The notes under the pieces: generated by a model | Seen by the model: only the letters and a program-made list of their open reading frames with translations | The model's database searches: none | What the model was told of the DNA's origin: nothing | Source: Punica granatum | Lineage: Eukaryota > Streptophyta > Magnoliopsida > Myrtales > Lythraceae | Reading direction: 5' to 3' | NCBI RefSeq assembly: GCF_007655135.1 | Contig: NC_045128.1 | Coordinates: forward strand, 37,728,811-37,792,810 | DNA length: 64,000 nt | Program-made: the position numbers and the translations under genes | Part shown: positions 47,160 to 59,600 of the stretch, one piece after another | Position numbering within the stretch: position 1 is the stretch's first letter | Layout of the letters: every line of letters begins with the position of its first letter

Positions 47160-49365
47160 GACTTCTCGTCAATTCTTGAGCCTGTGTCATCTCCTACTCC
47201 ACGGGAGTCTAAAAGGTTAGCATTCATTTCACTCTCTCATTGCCATGCTTATTTGATTCAGTTATATCCTGTCTCATTGCACCTGCATGCCTTGGTCTTT
47301 ACAGGCAAAAGAGACTCATGGTCGATGATCTATATCACTATGACCATGTTGGAGTCAAATCTTCCACCATGGAGCGAGCAGAGGAGTTCACGAGAAGTCT
47401 CACTCCTCCTGGTTTGCAGACTTTTCTGAAGACTATGGTCCGGTCTAATGTTGCAACTGGATTTTGGCTGGTAACTGAATGGCTCTCTGTGCTTCAAAAA
47501 GTGCCTATCAACTAAAATGTCTTGAATTGCTAGAAAAGACCCTTTTATGAGATATATTTACTTGTTGGTGGAACAGCATCTTCCAATGGGTTTCTGCAAA
47601 GCCCACATGCCTCGGCATAATTCAACTGTTATTTTGGAAGACGAGAATGGGGAAAAATACGAAGTGCATTATATCATGGACAAGACAGCGTTAAGTGCTG
47701 GATGGAAACTGTTCACGACTGCTCGGAAATTGGTGGAGGGCGATGTAGTTATCTTCCAGCTTGTTGAACCATGCAGGTTTAAGGTGATCTTCCTCCCCCG
47801 TGGAAAAATAATGATTGTTGCTGGGGTTTGGTATGTAGAACAATATCTCCTCATGTATAAGTCTTGTTTCTTAGGAAGTCATTAAATGGGGGGTAAGTAT
47901 TATGTTTATTGAGTTAATGGACTAGATCTCCCTGCATCTCAATTCAGTCCGTCTTTTTCATGCGACATTTCAGACAAGATGTTCCTTTCAATAGAATCAA
48001 CAGAATGGAAATGACCAACCCTTTAATATCAGCAGCAGAATGAGTTGACTTTTTATTAGTTTTGTTTCAGTAGGTAGATAGACTAGTCAAAGCTATGAGA
48101 CATACAAAGATTGCCATTAGGTGGAAACTGGGCATAAGTGAAAAGCAACTGACAAGTTGGGAATGATTTGCTGATAACAGTGACAGAATTGCTGGAAAAA
48201 GGTTACGTTTAACGAACTGATAGTGCTTAAATTTATAAGTTTGATTGCTCTTGCTGTGTTACCTGCTTATATGGGAATAACATTATTCTGCTACAAGTTA
48301 AAACTTACATCAAAAGTGAGTTAAGGAATCAAAAGAACCATTTTACTGGAGCGATTAAAATTGAATGTTATATTCTTCTGTGATATGCTAAAGATTTTCC
48401 TTCATTGTGCACTCAACGATCCGCTTGCCTCGCTTTCCCCCATATAGGTGTACATTGTTAGAGCAGATGAAAAATCAGTAGCAGATGGGATGCCGGAACT
48501 AGATGCAAGCGCTGGACAAATTGCTCCTGGTATGTCTTTTCAGGTTACCTATTTTTTGAATTTTGACTCTGTCAACTGTCTTTGAGTGACCTATTTAACT
48601 TTCTAAGTTGGTCGATCATTTTGATTCCTGGAAATTCCTATAGCAAACGACGCCAAAAGGAAAGTTGTGCAGCACAGAGTTCGGAGGAGGAAATCGAAAC
48701 CTTCAAGAAACAGAAGTCTGGTCGTGGCAGAAACTCAGATTACTTCTGCACAAGATAATGAGTCCAAGGAGGTCAGTGAGGATCCCAGTCTAGTCACTAA
48801 TGAAGGGACTAGAATTTTAGCAAATTGCAGTCCTGATTTCGAAGAAGCAAAATCCACAGGCAACTTCACCATTCTTGTGAATAGCACGGCTATTGACTCA
48901 GAGCTTTCTGAAACTCAGAGGACAAAGTATTATGAGCTGTGCATGACCCAGAACTCGTATCTCCATGGAAATCTTCTCAAGAGCATTAGCCCTAAATTGG
49001 CAGCGGAAATAATATCCGAAACAGTGAATATTGCAGGCTTGATCAGAGCTTGCGATATTTCCACCTCAGAGGAAGAATATTCTGTATGGGACAAGACCCT
49101 GGAAGGGTTCGAGATGTTGGGCATGAGAGTTGGGTTCCTGAGAACCCGTCTGGGCCGGCTGAGGGAACTCGCTTCGGAGTTTCAGAAGTATAAAAATGTC
49201 GAAACCCAAAGAGAAATTGCAGAGCAGGAACTGAGGGCTATTAGAGAGGAGCTTTCCCAACTGAAGGAGCTGAGGAGTAGACTCGACTCCGAGATTGAGG
49301 CTCTGAAGGCGAGTGTTGAGAGGCATGAACATATCTTCCAACAGGAGGCCAGTGCCGCATGGTGA
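47160..49365 (+). pseudogene. B3-domain gene, copy 2, lacking exon 1
   Basis: Exons 2-6 are present at 47160-47215, 47305-47470, 47577-47783, 48448-48529 and 48644-49365, with splice sites and frame kept. The last exon (232-aa open stretch) is identical in protein to copy 1. Exon 1 and the promoter are missing because the duplication starts in intron 1. The upstream DNA is instead the 3' flank of copy 1, including the MITE. Translation could start only at an internal Met such as the one in KRLMVDDLYHYD, ahead of a complete B3 domain, if a promoter exists. I call it a 5'-truncated copy. A working gene with a new promoter, or a read-through transcript from copy 1, is possible. Confidence 0.7.
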
Positions 49366-50199
49366 ATTAGGAATTCGTATTTGTACCGTCTCGGGGAATT
49401 GGCTGTTACTTCTTTTTTCTTTTCTAATCTCTGGTAGTTAGAAGTTCTAGGGACTGTTCATTGTATGATCTTGTGAAAGGGATGGTGCTCTGTAATTTGG
49501 GAGAATAGGACTCTGTCTTGTATCCATGCGCAGCTATAAGCTGCCTCCGTATCCTGGTAAGCGATAACTGTTGAGTCTATCGACATGCTGCTTGCTGCAA
49601 TGTTCTTCCGGAAGTAAAAAGTCGCACTGCATCAGAATTATTGTTTCCAAATCTAAGTTTTGAAATGTCAAATCCGAATTAAGTTTTGCATCGGATAAGA
49701 GCTCAGCTGTATATTCTGGTGCATGAAATTTTTCTTGCCAGGAATGGCATGCCTTTTATCGGCCATTCGGAATTGCATGAAATTCAGTCCATGAAGCTCT
49801 CGCCTAGGAAAAGAGGTGTGGCTAGGGAGTGGTTATGCTTGTTTCCCGGGAACAACCTTCCTATGCTTAAGCCAGCTAGTGCAAATGAGAGACTAATGAT
49901 CACTTCCTACACGTCCATTTGGACGAGTTCCAACAATCTCAATTCATTCAATTCATCGTGTACTTTGTCTCACCGGCACTGGCTTTTGCAACTCCGTATC
50001 CCGAATTCATGGACGTAGGTCGGAATCGATAGAGAAGCAAGCCATTCAGGACCGCAGGTATCATAAATGGTCTATCTATCTGTATCTCTTGCTGTGTGGA
50101 GGCGTTGCCAGTGGAATTATCCCCTCTGTCTCGGCAGCAAAATCTCTTGCTGCTTCGCTCGTGTCTGCGAGTCTCGGGTGGGGGACCTATCCCTATTTC

Positions 50200-50488
50200 G
50201 CTTAAAATTTTTTTTTAACTCAACTCAACTCACTTATCTTCAAAACACAATTATTACTTTTTTTTAAAAAAAATTTAACTATTCAATTCAATTTTTAATA
50301 TTAAATTCTTTCAACTATTCACTACTTTTTACATAATTCAACAACACAATCGTTACTTAATCATCACTTTTTCTCAACTATTCATTACTTTTTTATACTT
50401 TTTTCTCATAATTTAACGATACAATCATTACAAACTAATTAAAATTAAAACTCAACTCAACTCAACTCAACTCAAATACCGAACACAT
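50200..50488 (-). mobile_element. MITE, 'gagttgagttgag' family, in array unit 2
   Basis: Same element as in unit 1, differing mainly in homopolymer lengths. It lies between copies 2 and 3 and forms part of the putative upstream region of copy 3. Confidence 0.85.
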
Positions 50489-51382
50489 TCAGTACTCGCA
50501 CCCTGACTCAGTTTATCATTTGGCAAATCCAGCTGATACGCTCAGCTCGAAGACAATTGGAGTTCGAGCATGAAAGCAGATGCAGTGACGTTCATGTTCG
50601 GGTTTGATTTGATAAGCTTTAGAGAATCCTTCAGGTGCAAGTATCTACTTTGATACTTTATTTAGGCTTTTAGTCCACTGCAAGTCTACTGTGAATACAA
50701 CATGACAATTAGGCAGTCTGATTAAATATATATTTCTGATCAATTTGTCACCTTACTAGAAAAGATACCCTTTTTCGATTTTTTCTCTTGTCCTTTTTAC
50801 TGGTGAAATATTGTATGGTCGGAGAGACCCTTGTCCCAGGAAGGCTACTACGGTGGCAATCTTTTATCCGGGAAGTCGCCCTTCGTCAGAGCTGAGCTTA
50901 ATTCGGTTTGCAATTCAACCCAAAAACTGTAAGATTGGAATTCAGGGGACTGGTTTCGTTGATCAGTTTGCTCCTCTGCTGCTTTGTTGCATACCAGGTT
51001 AACTACAATGTAGTCGTTCTTCCTAGTTGAGCAGTAAACCCACCCACCCATACTTAGGCTTTAATGTATACTCTGAAATCCGAGGTTGGTAGCATCCTCA
51101 TCTTTTTCTGTCCTCCATGGTGGATAGGTGCTTTCTTTGTCTGCTTGTCACATGATTTCTAAAATGACAGGTCAAATGCTGGAGCAGTTTAGCCCAAGAT
51201 ATATTGTCTTCTCGAGTGAAATCAGAACCAATTCTGACCTTTTGTTGATTCATTTGGAAAGCCAACAGGCTTTTATCTTCTGAGGAAATGAACTGCCATC
51301 AGATTTCTGGTCTTTCTTTGGTTGTTGCATCTGCCTATTTATCTTTAATCTATCGTATTGATCTGTTTCGTTGATTGGCAAG

Positions 51383-53590
51383 GACTTCTCGTCAATTCTT
51401 GAGCCTGTGTCATCTCCTACTCCACGGGAGTCTAAAAGGTTAGCATTCATTTCACTCTCTCTCATTGCCATGCTTATTTGATTCAGTTATATCCTGTCTC
51501 ATTGCACCTGCATGCCTTGGTCTTTACAGGCAAAAGAGACTCATGGTCGATGATCTATATCACTATGACCATGTTGGAGTCAAATCTTCCACCATGGAGC
51601 GAGCAGAGGAGTTCACGAGAAGTCTCACTCCTCCTGGTTTGCAGACTTTTCTGAAGACTATGGTCCGGTCTAATGTTGCAACTGGATTTTGGCTGGTAAC
51701 TGAATGGCTCTCTGTGCTTCAAAAAGTGCCTATCAACTAAAATGTCTTGAATTGCTAGAAAAGACCCTTTTATGAGATATATTTACTTGTTGGTGGAACA
51801 GCATCTTCCAATGGGTTTCTGCAAAGCCCACATGCCTCGGCATAATTCAACTGTTATTTTGGAAGACGAGAATGGGGAAAAATACGAAGTGCATTATATC
51901 ATGGACAAGACAGCGTTAAGTGCTGGATGGAAACTGTTCACGACTGCTCGGAAATTGGTGGAGGGCGATGTAGTTATCTTCCAGCTTGTTGAACCATGCA
52001 GGTTTAAGGTGATCTTCCTCCCCCGTGGAAAAATAATGATTGTTGCTGGGGTTTGGTATGTAGAACAATATCTCCTCATGTATAAGTCTTGTTTCTTAGG
52101 AAGTCATTAAATGGGGGGTAAGTATTATGTTTATTGAGTTAATGGACTAGATCTCCCTGCATCTCAATTCAGTCCGTCTTTTTCATGCGACATTTCAGAC
52201 AAGATGTTCCTTTCAATAGAATCAACAGAATGGAAATGACCAACCCTTTAATATCAGCAGCAGAATGAGTTGACTTTTTATTAGTTTTGTTTCAGTAGGT
52301 AGATAGACTAGTCAAAGCTATGAGACATACAAAGATTGCCATTAGGTGGAAACTGGGCATAAGTGAAAAGCAACTGACAAGTTGGGAATGATTTGCTGAT
52401 AACAGTGACAGAATTGCTGGAAAAAGGTTACGTTTAACGAACTGATAGTGCTTAAATTTATAAGTTTGATTGCTCTTGCTGTGTTACCTGCTTATATGGG
52501 AATAACATTATTCTGCTACAAGTTAAAACTTACATCAAAAGTGAGTTAAGGAATCAAAAGAACCATTTTACTGGAGCGATTAAAATTGAATGTTATATTC
52601 TTCTGTGATATGCTAAAGATTTTCCTTCATTGTGCACTCAACGATCCGCTTGCCTCGCTTTCCCCCATATAGGTGTACATTGTTAGAGCAGATGAAAAAT
52701 CAGTAGCAGATGGGATGCCGGAACTAGATGCAAGCGCTGGACAAATTGCTCCTGGTATGTCTTTTCAGGTTACCTATTTTTTGAATTTTGACTCTGTCAA
52801 CTGTCTTTGAGTGACCTATTTAACTTTCTAAGTTGGTCGATCATTTTGATTCCTGGAAATTCCTATAGCAAACGACGCCAAAAGGAAAGTTGTGCAGCAC
52901 AGAGTTCGGAGGAGGAAATCGAAACCTTCAAGAAACAGAAGTCTGGTCGTGGCAGAAACTCAGATTACTTCTGCACAAGATAATGAGTCCAAGGAGGTCA
53001 GTGAGGATCCCAGTCTAGTCACTAATGAAGGGACTAGAATTTTAGCAAATTGCAGTCCTGATTTCGAAGAAGCAAAATCCACAGGCAACTTCACCATTCT
53101 TGTGAATAGCACGGCTATTGACTCAGAGCTTTCTGAAACTCAGAGGACAAAGTATTATGAGCTGTGCATGACCCAGAACTCGTATCTCCATGGAAATCTT
53201 CTCAAGAGCATTAGCCCTAAATTGGCAGCGGAAATAATATCCGAAACAGTGAATATTGCAGGCTTGATCAGAGCTTGCGATATTTCCACCTCAGAGGAAG
53301 AATATTCTGTATGGGACAAGACCCTGGAAGGGTTCGAGATGTTGGGCATGAGAGTTGGGTTCCTGAGAACCCGTCTGGGCCGGCTGAGGGAACTCGCTTC
53401 GGAGTTTCAGAAGTATAAAAATGTCGAAACCCAAAGAGAAATTGCAGAGCAGGAACTGAGGGCTATTAGAGAGGAGCTTTCCCAACTGAAGGAGCTGAGG
53501 AGTAGACTCGACTCCGAGATTGAGGCTCTGAAGGCGAGTGTTGAGAGGCATGAACATATCTTCCAACAGGAGGCCAGTGCCGCATGGTGA
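51383..53590 (+). pseudogene. B3-domain gene, copy 3, lacking exon 1
   Basis: Exons 2-6 are at 51383-51438, 51530-51695, 51802-52008, 52673-52754 and 52869-53590. Frame and splice sites are intact, with a complete B3 domain and coiled coil and the same 232-aa last-exon open stretch as the other copies. Exon 1 is absent, as in copy 2, and the upstream DNA is the 3' flank of copy 2. In exon 3 copies 2 and 3 share L-Q-T-F where copy 1 has L-P-T-F. It is either a silent truncated copy or one expressed from an internal start. Confidence 0.7.
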
Positions 53591-54424
53591 ATTAGGAATT
53601 CGTATTTGTACCGTCTCGGGGAATTGGCTGTTACTTCTTTTTTCTTTTCTAATCTCTGGTAGTTAGAAGTTCTAGGGACTGTTCATTGTATGATCTTGTG
53701 AAAGGGATGGTGCTCTGTAATTTGGGAGAATAGGACTCTGTCTTGTATCCATGCGCAGCTATAAGCTGCCTCCGTATCCTGGTAAGCGATAACTGTTGAG
53801 TCTATCGACATGCTGCTTGCTGCAATGTTCTTCCGGAAGTAAAAAGTCGCACTGCATCAGAATTATTGTTTCCAAATCTAAGTTTTGAAATGTCAAATCC
53901 GAATTAAGTTTTGCATCGGATAAGAGCTCAGCTGTATATTCTGGTGCATGAAATTTTTCTTGCCAGGAATGGCATGCCTTTTATCGGCCATTCGGAATTG
54001 CATGAAATTCAGTCCATGAAGCTCTCGCCTAGGAAAAGAGGTGTGGCTAGGGAGTGGTTATGCTTGTTTCCCGGGAACAACCTTCCTATGCTTAAGCCAG
54101 CTAGTGCAAATGAGAGACTAATGATCACTTCCTACACGTCCATTTGGACGAGTTCCAACAATCTCAATTCATTCAATTCATCGTGTACTTTGTCTCACCG
54201 GCACTGGCTTTTGCAACTCCGTATCCCGAATTCATGGACGTAGGTCGGAATCGATAGAGAAGCAAGCCATTCAGGACCGCAGGTATCATAAATGGTCTAT
54301 CTATCTGTATCTCTTGCTGTGTGGAGGCGTTGCCAGTGGAATTATCCCCTCTGTCTCGGCAGCAAAATCTCTTGCTGCTTCGCTCGTGTCTGCGAGTCTC
54401 GGGTGGGGGACCTATCCCTATTTC

Positions 54425-54713
54425 GCTTAAAATTTTTTTTTTAACTCAACTCAACTCACTTATCTTCAAAACACAATTATTACTTTTTTTTAAAAAAAAA
54501 TTTAACTATTCAATTCAATTTTTAATATTAAATTCTTTCAACTATTCACTACTTTTTACATAATTCAACAACACAATCGTTACTTAATCATCACTTTTTC
54601 TCAACTATTCATTACTTTTTTATACTTTTTCTCATAATTTAACGATACAATCATTACAAACTAATTAAAATTAAAACTCAACTCAACTCAACTCAACTCA
54701 AATACCGAACACA
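54425..54713 (-). mobile_element. MITE, 'gagttgagttgag' family, in array unit 3
   Basis: Same element and position as in units 1 and 2; one T shorter in a homopolymer near 54628. Confidence 0.85.
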
Positions 54714-55065
54714 TTCAGTACTCGCACCCTGACTCAGTTTATCATTTGGCAAATCCAGCTGATACGCTCAGCTCGAAGACAATTGGAGTTCGAGCATGAA
54801 AGCAGATGCAGTGACGTTCATGTTCGGGTTTGATTTGATAAGCTTCAGAGAATCCTTCAGGTGCAAGTATCTACTTTGATACTTTATTTAGGCTTTTAGT
54901 CCACTGCAAGTCTACTGTGAATACAACATGACAATTAGGCAGTCTGATTAAATATATATTTCTGATTAATTTGTCACCTTACTAGAAAAGATACCCTTTT
55001 TCGATTTTTTCTCTTGTCCTTTTTACTGGTGAAATATTGTTTGGTCGGAGAGACCCTTGTCTTGC

Positions 55066-56650
55066 AAGGGACAATGATTTCTATCTATGAATACCATTGG
55101 AAAAAAATAAATTAAATTTGAAAAGATGTCTTAACTAAATTAGAGAGATCTTATTACTTCTTTTGGTCATCAAGATCTGGATATATATTATAAAAAATAA
55201 AAATAAAATCAGTATTGGTAAGATAATGATCAATTTGTACCTAAATTCACGTAATTATGGTCAATTTGATCCGTCCAACTATTAGCAAGACATGATGTTA
55301 TACCTCATCGCCTTAGGAAAAGTAATTGAACACCAATTCTTTTGCTCGGATTTCGTTAGCTTGCTAATGGGAAAAGCTAGTGTCTAGGGGTGCAAGGGAA
55401 AACTTTTTGGCTGAAAACCCCCCCAAAAAAAGGAAAAAAAAAAACCAAACCGGAACAGTCGAAAACCAAAAAACTGTTACTGAATTTGGTCTTTTAAAAA
55501 AAAAAAATTATTCGTATTCGATTCTTGGGTTTCATGAAAATAGCCGACGGGAACCAACCCGAATTTATATGTAATTGATACTAGCAGTGACAATATTCAT
55601 GTTATATTATTACAATTTATACCAATTAAATAAAATGAAAGATAAATAATACAGTCCATACTTTACAGTCTCCGCTTAAGATCATGAGATAAAAATTTTA
55701 ATTTTGTTTCTATCATATATCACGCCACCTCCAAGTATATATTATGGTGAAATGTTTTCTTAATATTATTCATCGAGTACTTTAAATTTTTATTGTTGTT
55801 AGAAAAATTGGAATAAGATGTGTTCATATTAGGAATTTTTGTAATCTATAATCTTGTGTTACCCTGAGAACTCGACCCTGTAGTGGTCGGTTTTCCAGTG
55901 CGTTTCAAACTTACAGAAAGTCTGATAAAAAAAGACCCTCCTTTTTTTTTTTATGGAAAATACGAATCAAACCGCCCATTTACACCCATACCAGTGTCTA
56001 AACTAGTTCCGAGGATAATACCATTGAGATGTGAAAAATCATCGTTGCTTGTTGAGAAACGACGTTGTGATCTACCCAGGAAAGCTCCATGGAAAGGGTG
56101 AAATTGCACAAAATTGAAAATGCTGAGGAGCATCCGGAGAAACTCTGTAATGGAGGGAGCATTTCTAGACAGCACAGCACACGAACTATAGGGGGCAAAA
56201 TTGAAAATTATCCCCAACAGATTATCTCTTAATCCCATAATTAATGAACTCGTTTAAATTTTGAAGCACAAGCCTAAACTATAAATAATCTTTTGCCGGG
56301 AGGAATCCAAAAAAGCCCGCAGAAAAGTTTTTTTTTTTTTCCGACACGGCACCTCCAAAAACAAAAAAGAAAGAAAAAAAAAGGAATCTTTCGTCAAACG
56401 ACCGAACACGATCATCTGATCATATCAGAAAGCAGAGCATCGAACATCCGTTGTTTCTTCCAAACGGAATCCGTCGCCAAATCCAGCAATCGTCTCCTTC
56501 TCCTTCATGAAGGCTTGCCTTCCACTGCGAGCCTCCTCCCCTGCATGCCCCAAACCCTAAACCTTCATTCTCAGGAACCCTAGAGCCCCTCCCTTCGTCC
56601 GCCGCGCCGGGTGCTGGGATTGGGTGCTTGGTTGACTGGGGAGAGCGAGG
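55066..56650. promoter_or_regulatory. Intergenic DNA and ATG2 promoter
   Basis: AT-rich with poly-A/T runs (55430-55443, 55495-55508, 55939-55953, 56329-56341). No gene recognised. The last ~250 bp, CT-rich with short upstream ORFs, is probably the ATG2 5' UTR. Confidence 0.45.
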
Positions 56651-59600
56651 ATGTTCCCGTGGAGCATAGCGAAATCGGCCGAGGCCATGTTCTCGCGGTG
56701 GGCCGTGAAGAGGGTCTGCAAGTTCTTGCTGAAGAAGAAACTGGGGCAGTTCATCCTTGGGGATATTGATTTGGACCAGCTCGATGTGCAGCTCACTGAG
56801 GGCACAATTCAGCTCACTGATCTCGCCCTCAATGTCGATTTCCTTAACGATAAGGTACGTGTGATTTCATGTCCAGATGAGAGCTGAAGAAGAATGAGGC
56901 TCCTTTTTTTTTTTTATTTGACTGCTGGAGCTCCTCTTGTTGGTTTATTTAAGTGCCGCTTTGAAATCGCGAAAGCAGTTACGGAAGAGTTTCCATATGA
57001 GCAATTCTGAGTTGCCTAGTAACTTGAGCTATCTCTGCGTTGAGTAGAGGATCTCTTCTACTTGTGTCTTTTGAAGCCAAGTTTGGGTAGTTGAGCTTGT
57101 CATTTGTCTATATGATGGAGGTTGGACTAGAATCTCTATATTTAGAAGTTGCAAGATTGTTAATTATCTGGTCTTGGTGCTTCTCTTGTCATACAGACCC
57201 TCTAATGCTTTCTAAGGTTTCCTGAGTCATACATGGGGATGGTTATGGCTTCGCACCCCATGTCCCTCCCAGTTTGCTGTCAGTATGATGGGTCATCGGA
57301 TGGTGCCACAAATTGACTTGTAATATTAGAATGACGCCTTACTACTTTTGAAGTGCTAAGTTAAAATGCCTTGGGCTGTTGGAACCTGTCCCAATGTACA
57401 TTTCCTTAACGTTATATATGCATTGAACGCGATTCCTCATTCGGGAGTAAATGTGCGATCTCATGGCACAGGATCCTTTTCTTTTGCCTGGCTAGGCTCT
57501 TGACCGGAATATAATGCATCTTGCTGCCTTTTTATTTATTCTTTTGACTTCCACATCTTTTGACGTTTCCAAGCGCCCATGTTTTTCAGCTTAGCGAGGC
57601 AGCTTCTTTGTATATAAAAGAAGGATCTATTGGCTCGCTGTTAGTTAGAATGCCCTGGAAAGGTAAAGGCTGTCAGGTGGAGCTGGACGAATTTGAAGTC
57701 GTTCTTGCCCCTTGTGTACAATCCTCTTCTTCTAATAGAGATAAAACAGGGAATTTCTCCGCAGCTGCTAATCAGAGTATCAACCAAGGCCACGGGGAGC
57801 ATGAGAAAGAGATGTTTGAGAATGTATCTACATCTCCTGGAGACCTACATGAAGGAGTGAAGATAATTGCGAAGATGGTGAAGTGGCTGCTGACGAGTTT
57901 CAATGTGAAGATTAAGAAATTGATTGTTGCATTTGATCCAGATTCACAGACAAGCACAAATGGATTTTTGAATCACAAGACTCTGGTTCTTCGGATCACA
58001 GAAATAGAATGTGGAACTTGTGGTTCTGAAAATGGTAATTTAGGAGGTGCTGAAGGAGGTGATAGCTTTCTTGGAATAAGTAGATTGACAAGCTATGTAA
58101 CGTTTCAGGGAGCAGTTCTTGAGCTAATTCAAGTGGATGATGTTTCTAGGCAAACGGCTCTCAATATGACAGGAGCTGATTCTTTTGAAGCACCTTTAAA
58201 TCTCTTTCCTGCTTCTGCTGGGAGCCGCATAATGACTGGAAATAGAGGTGGATTTTCAGGGAATCTTAAATTAAGTATTCCTTGGAAAAATGGTTCTTTG
58301 GACATTAGAAAGGTGGATGCAGAGGTTTCTATTGATCCCATAGAGTTGAGATTCCAACCCAGCACGATTAAATGGCTCTTATGTTTATGGGAAACTCTGA
58401 AGAATCTTGGTAAGGATGAAAAGTCCCATTTGCATATGAAGTCAAGTGACAATGTTCCATCTACTTCGAGCTCGCATCGCTCTTCACCAACATCAGTGTC
58501 TCCTGAAGATTCTGGGGATGACATAGTATTAATGCATGGTGGCTTGCCTGCTGAGCCTTCTTCATTGATGGGCCAAGAATCAGCTTATGACATGAAGTTA
58601 CCTTGTGTTATATCAGACTGGGTGCCAGCTACTGTGAATAAGGATGAACCAGACTTTGGGGCAAGGTTAGTCCCTTCTTTTGCTGCTTAAAAAGTACTCT
58701 ATGTAGTCCATAACTCCATCAAGTGAAAGTGATATGGTCTTTTCCTTATAAATGATTTATATGGCATGTGCTTTCTGGTTGCAAACATCCTGTCATCTTG
58801 CTAGCAACCTTTATGTTGTAGGAAGAGTTCTGGTTAAGTTCTACATTATCTGAACCTGACAGCTCCTGTTGTTATTTCATCTATTATTGATTTTATTTAT
58901 TTATTTATTATTTACGTTTACCTCTGATGAATCCAAGACTCTTCCGGTGCCGATTTTATTCTTACTTCAGGCTATTACTTTGCCTTGAAAACTGTTCAAA
59001 GCATGAAGCGCTATCATGAAAGTTTTTCCTTTTCCTTATTTTTGGGATAATCTTTTCTTTTTAAAGGTTTAAATAATCTATTAGATTAGATTTTATTTTA
59101 TTTTATTTTTTGGTGGACTTAGACATATCTGGGAATGTAAATGACGTATATCAAGCAAAAGATTGTGTGACAGAGCAATTATGTCTTCCTCTTTCTTTTC
59201 CTTGATTGGGATGGGGAAACTCTTTTCTTCCCTTCTCTTAATAGTTAATATTGATATTGATATTGAGTTGGTTATTGCAGCGTGGACCAATTTTTCGAAT
59301 GTTTTGACGTGATGAGGAATTCTCAGTCAGCTATAGGTGCTAGTGGGATGTGGAACTGGACATGTTCTGTTTTTAGTGCTATAACTGCTGCATCCAGCCT
59401 AGCTTCTGGATCATTACATATCTCTTCTGGTAAGGATGTATTCCTATCTTGGGACTGCTGTTATATCAGATGCCATTTTTGTTTGAGTAATTGAGTTGGG
59501 TCAAAAATTTTTGTTTGCAAAAAGATTAATTATTGATTAGATTAATTATTTTATATATTTTCTGATAGACAGGGGAGGCACTTTCTTTTGCAATGTAACA

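Larger units (their letters stand above)
42382..55065. repeat. Tandem triplication, ~4.22 kb unit
   Basis: Units at about 42382-46608, 46609-50831 and 50832-55065. Each starts tgtcccaggaaggctactac, inside intron 1 of the B3 gene, and ends 'tcggagagacccttgtc'. Last exons are spaced 4225 bp apart both times. Differences are few, for example gtttgcc/a near 43194; a CT deletion in copy 2 near 47235; ttctttg/ttcttcg near 46915; cttcatcg/attcatcg near 45727; and agcttcagag, tgattaattt and attgtttggtc only in copy 3. Shared changes make copies 2 and 3 sisters at some sites. Breakpoints share only 'tgtc'. Confidence 0.95.
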
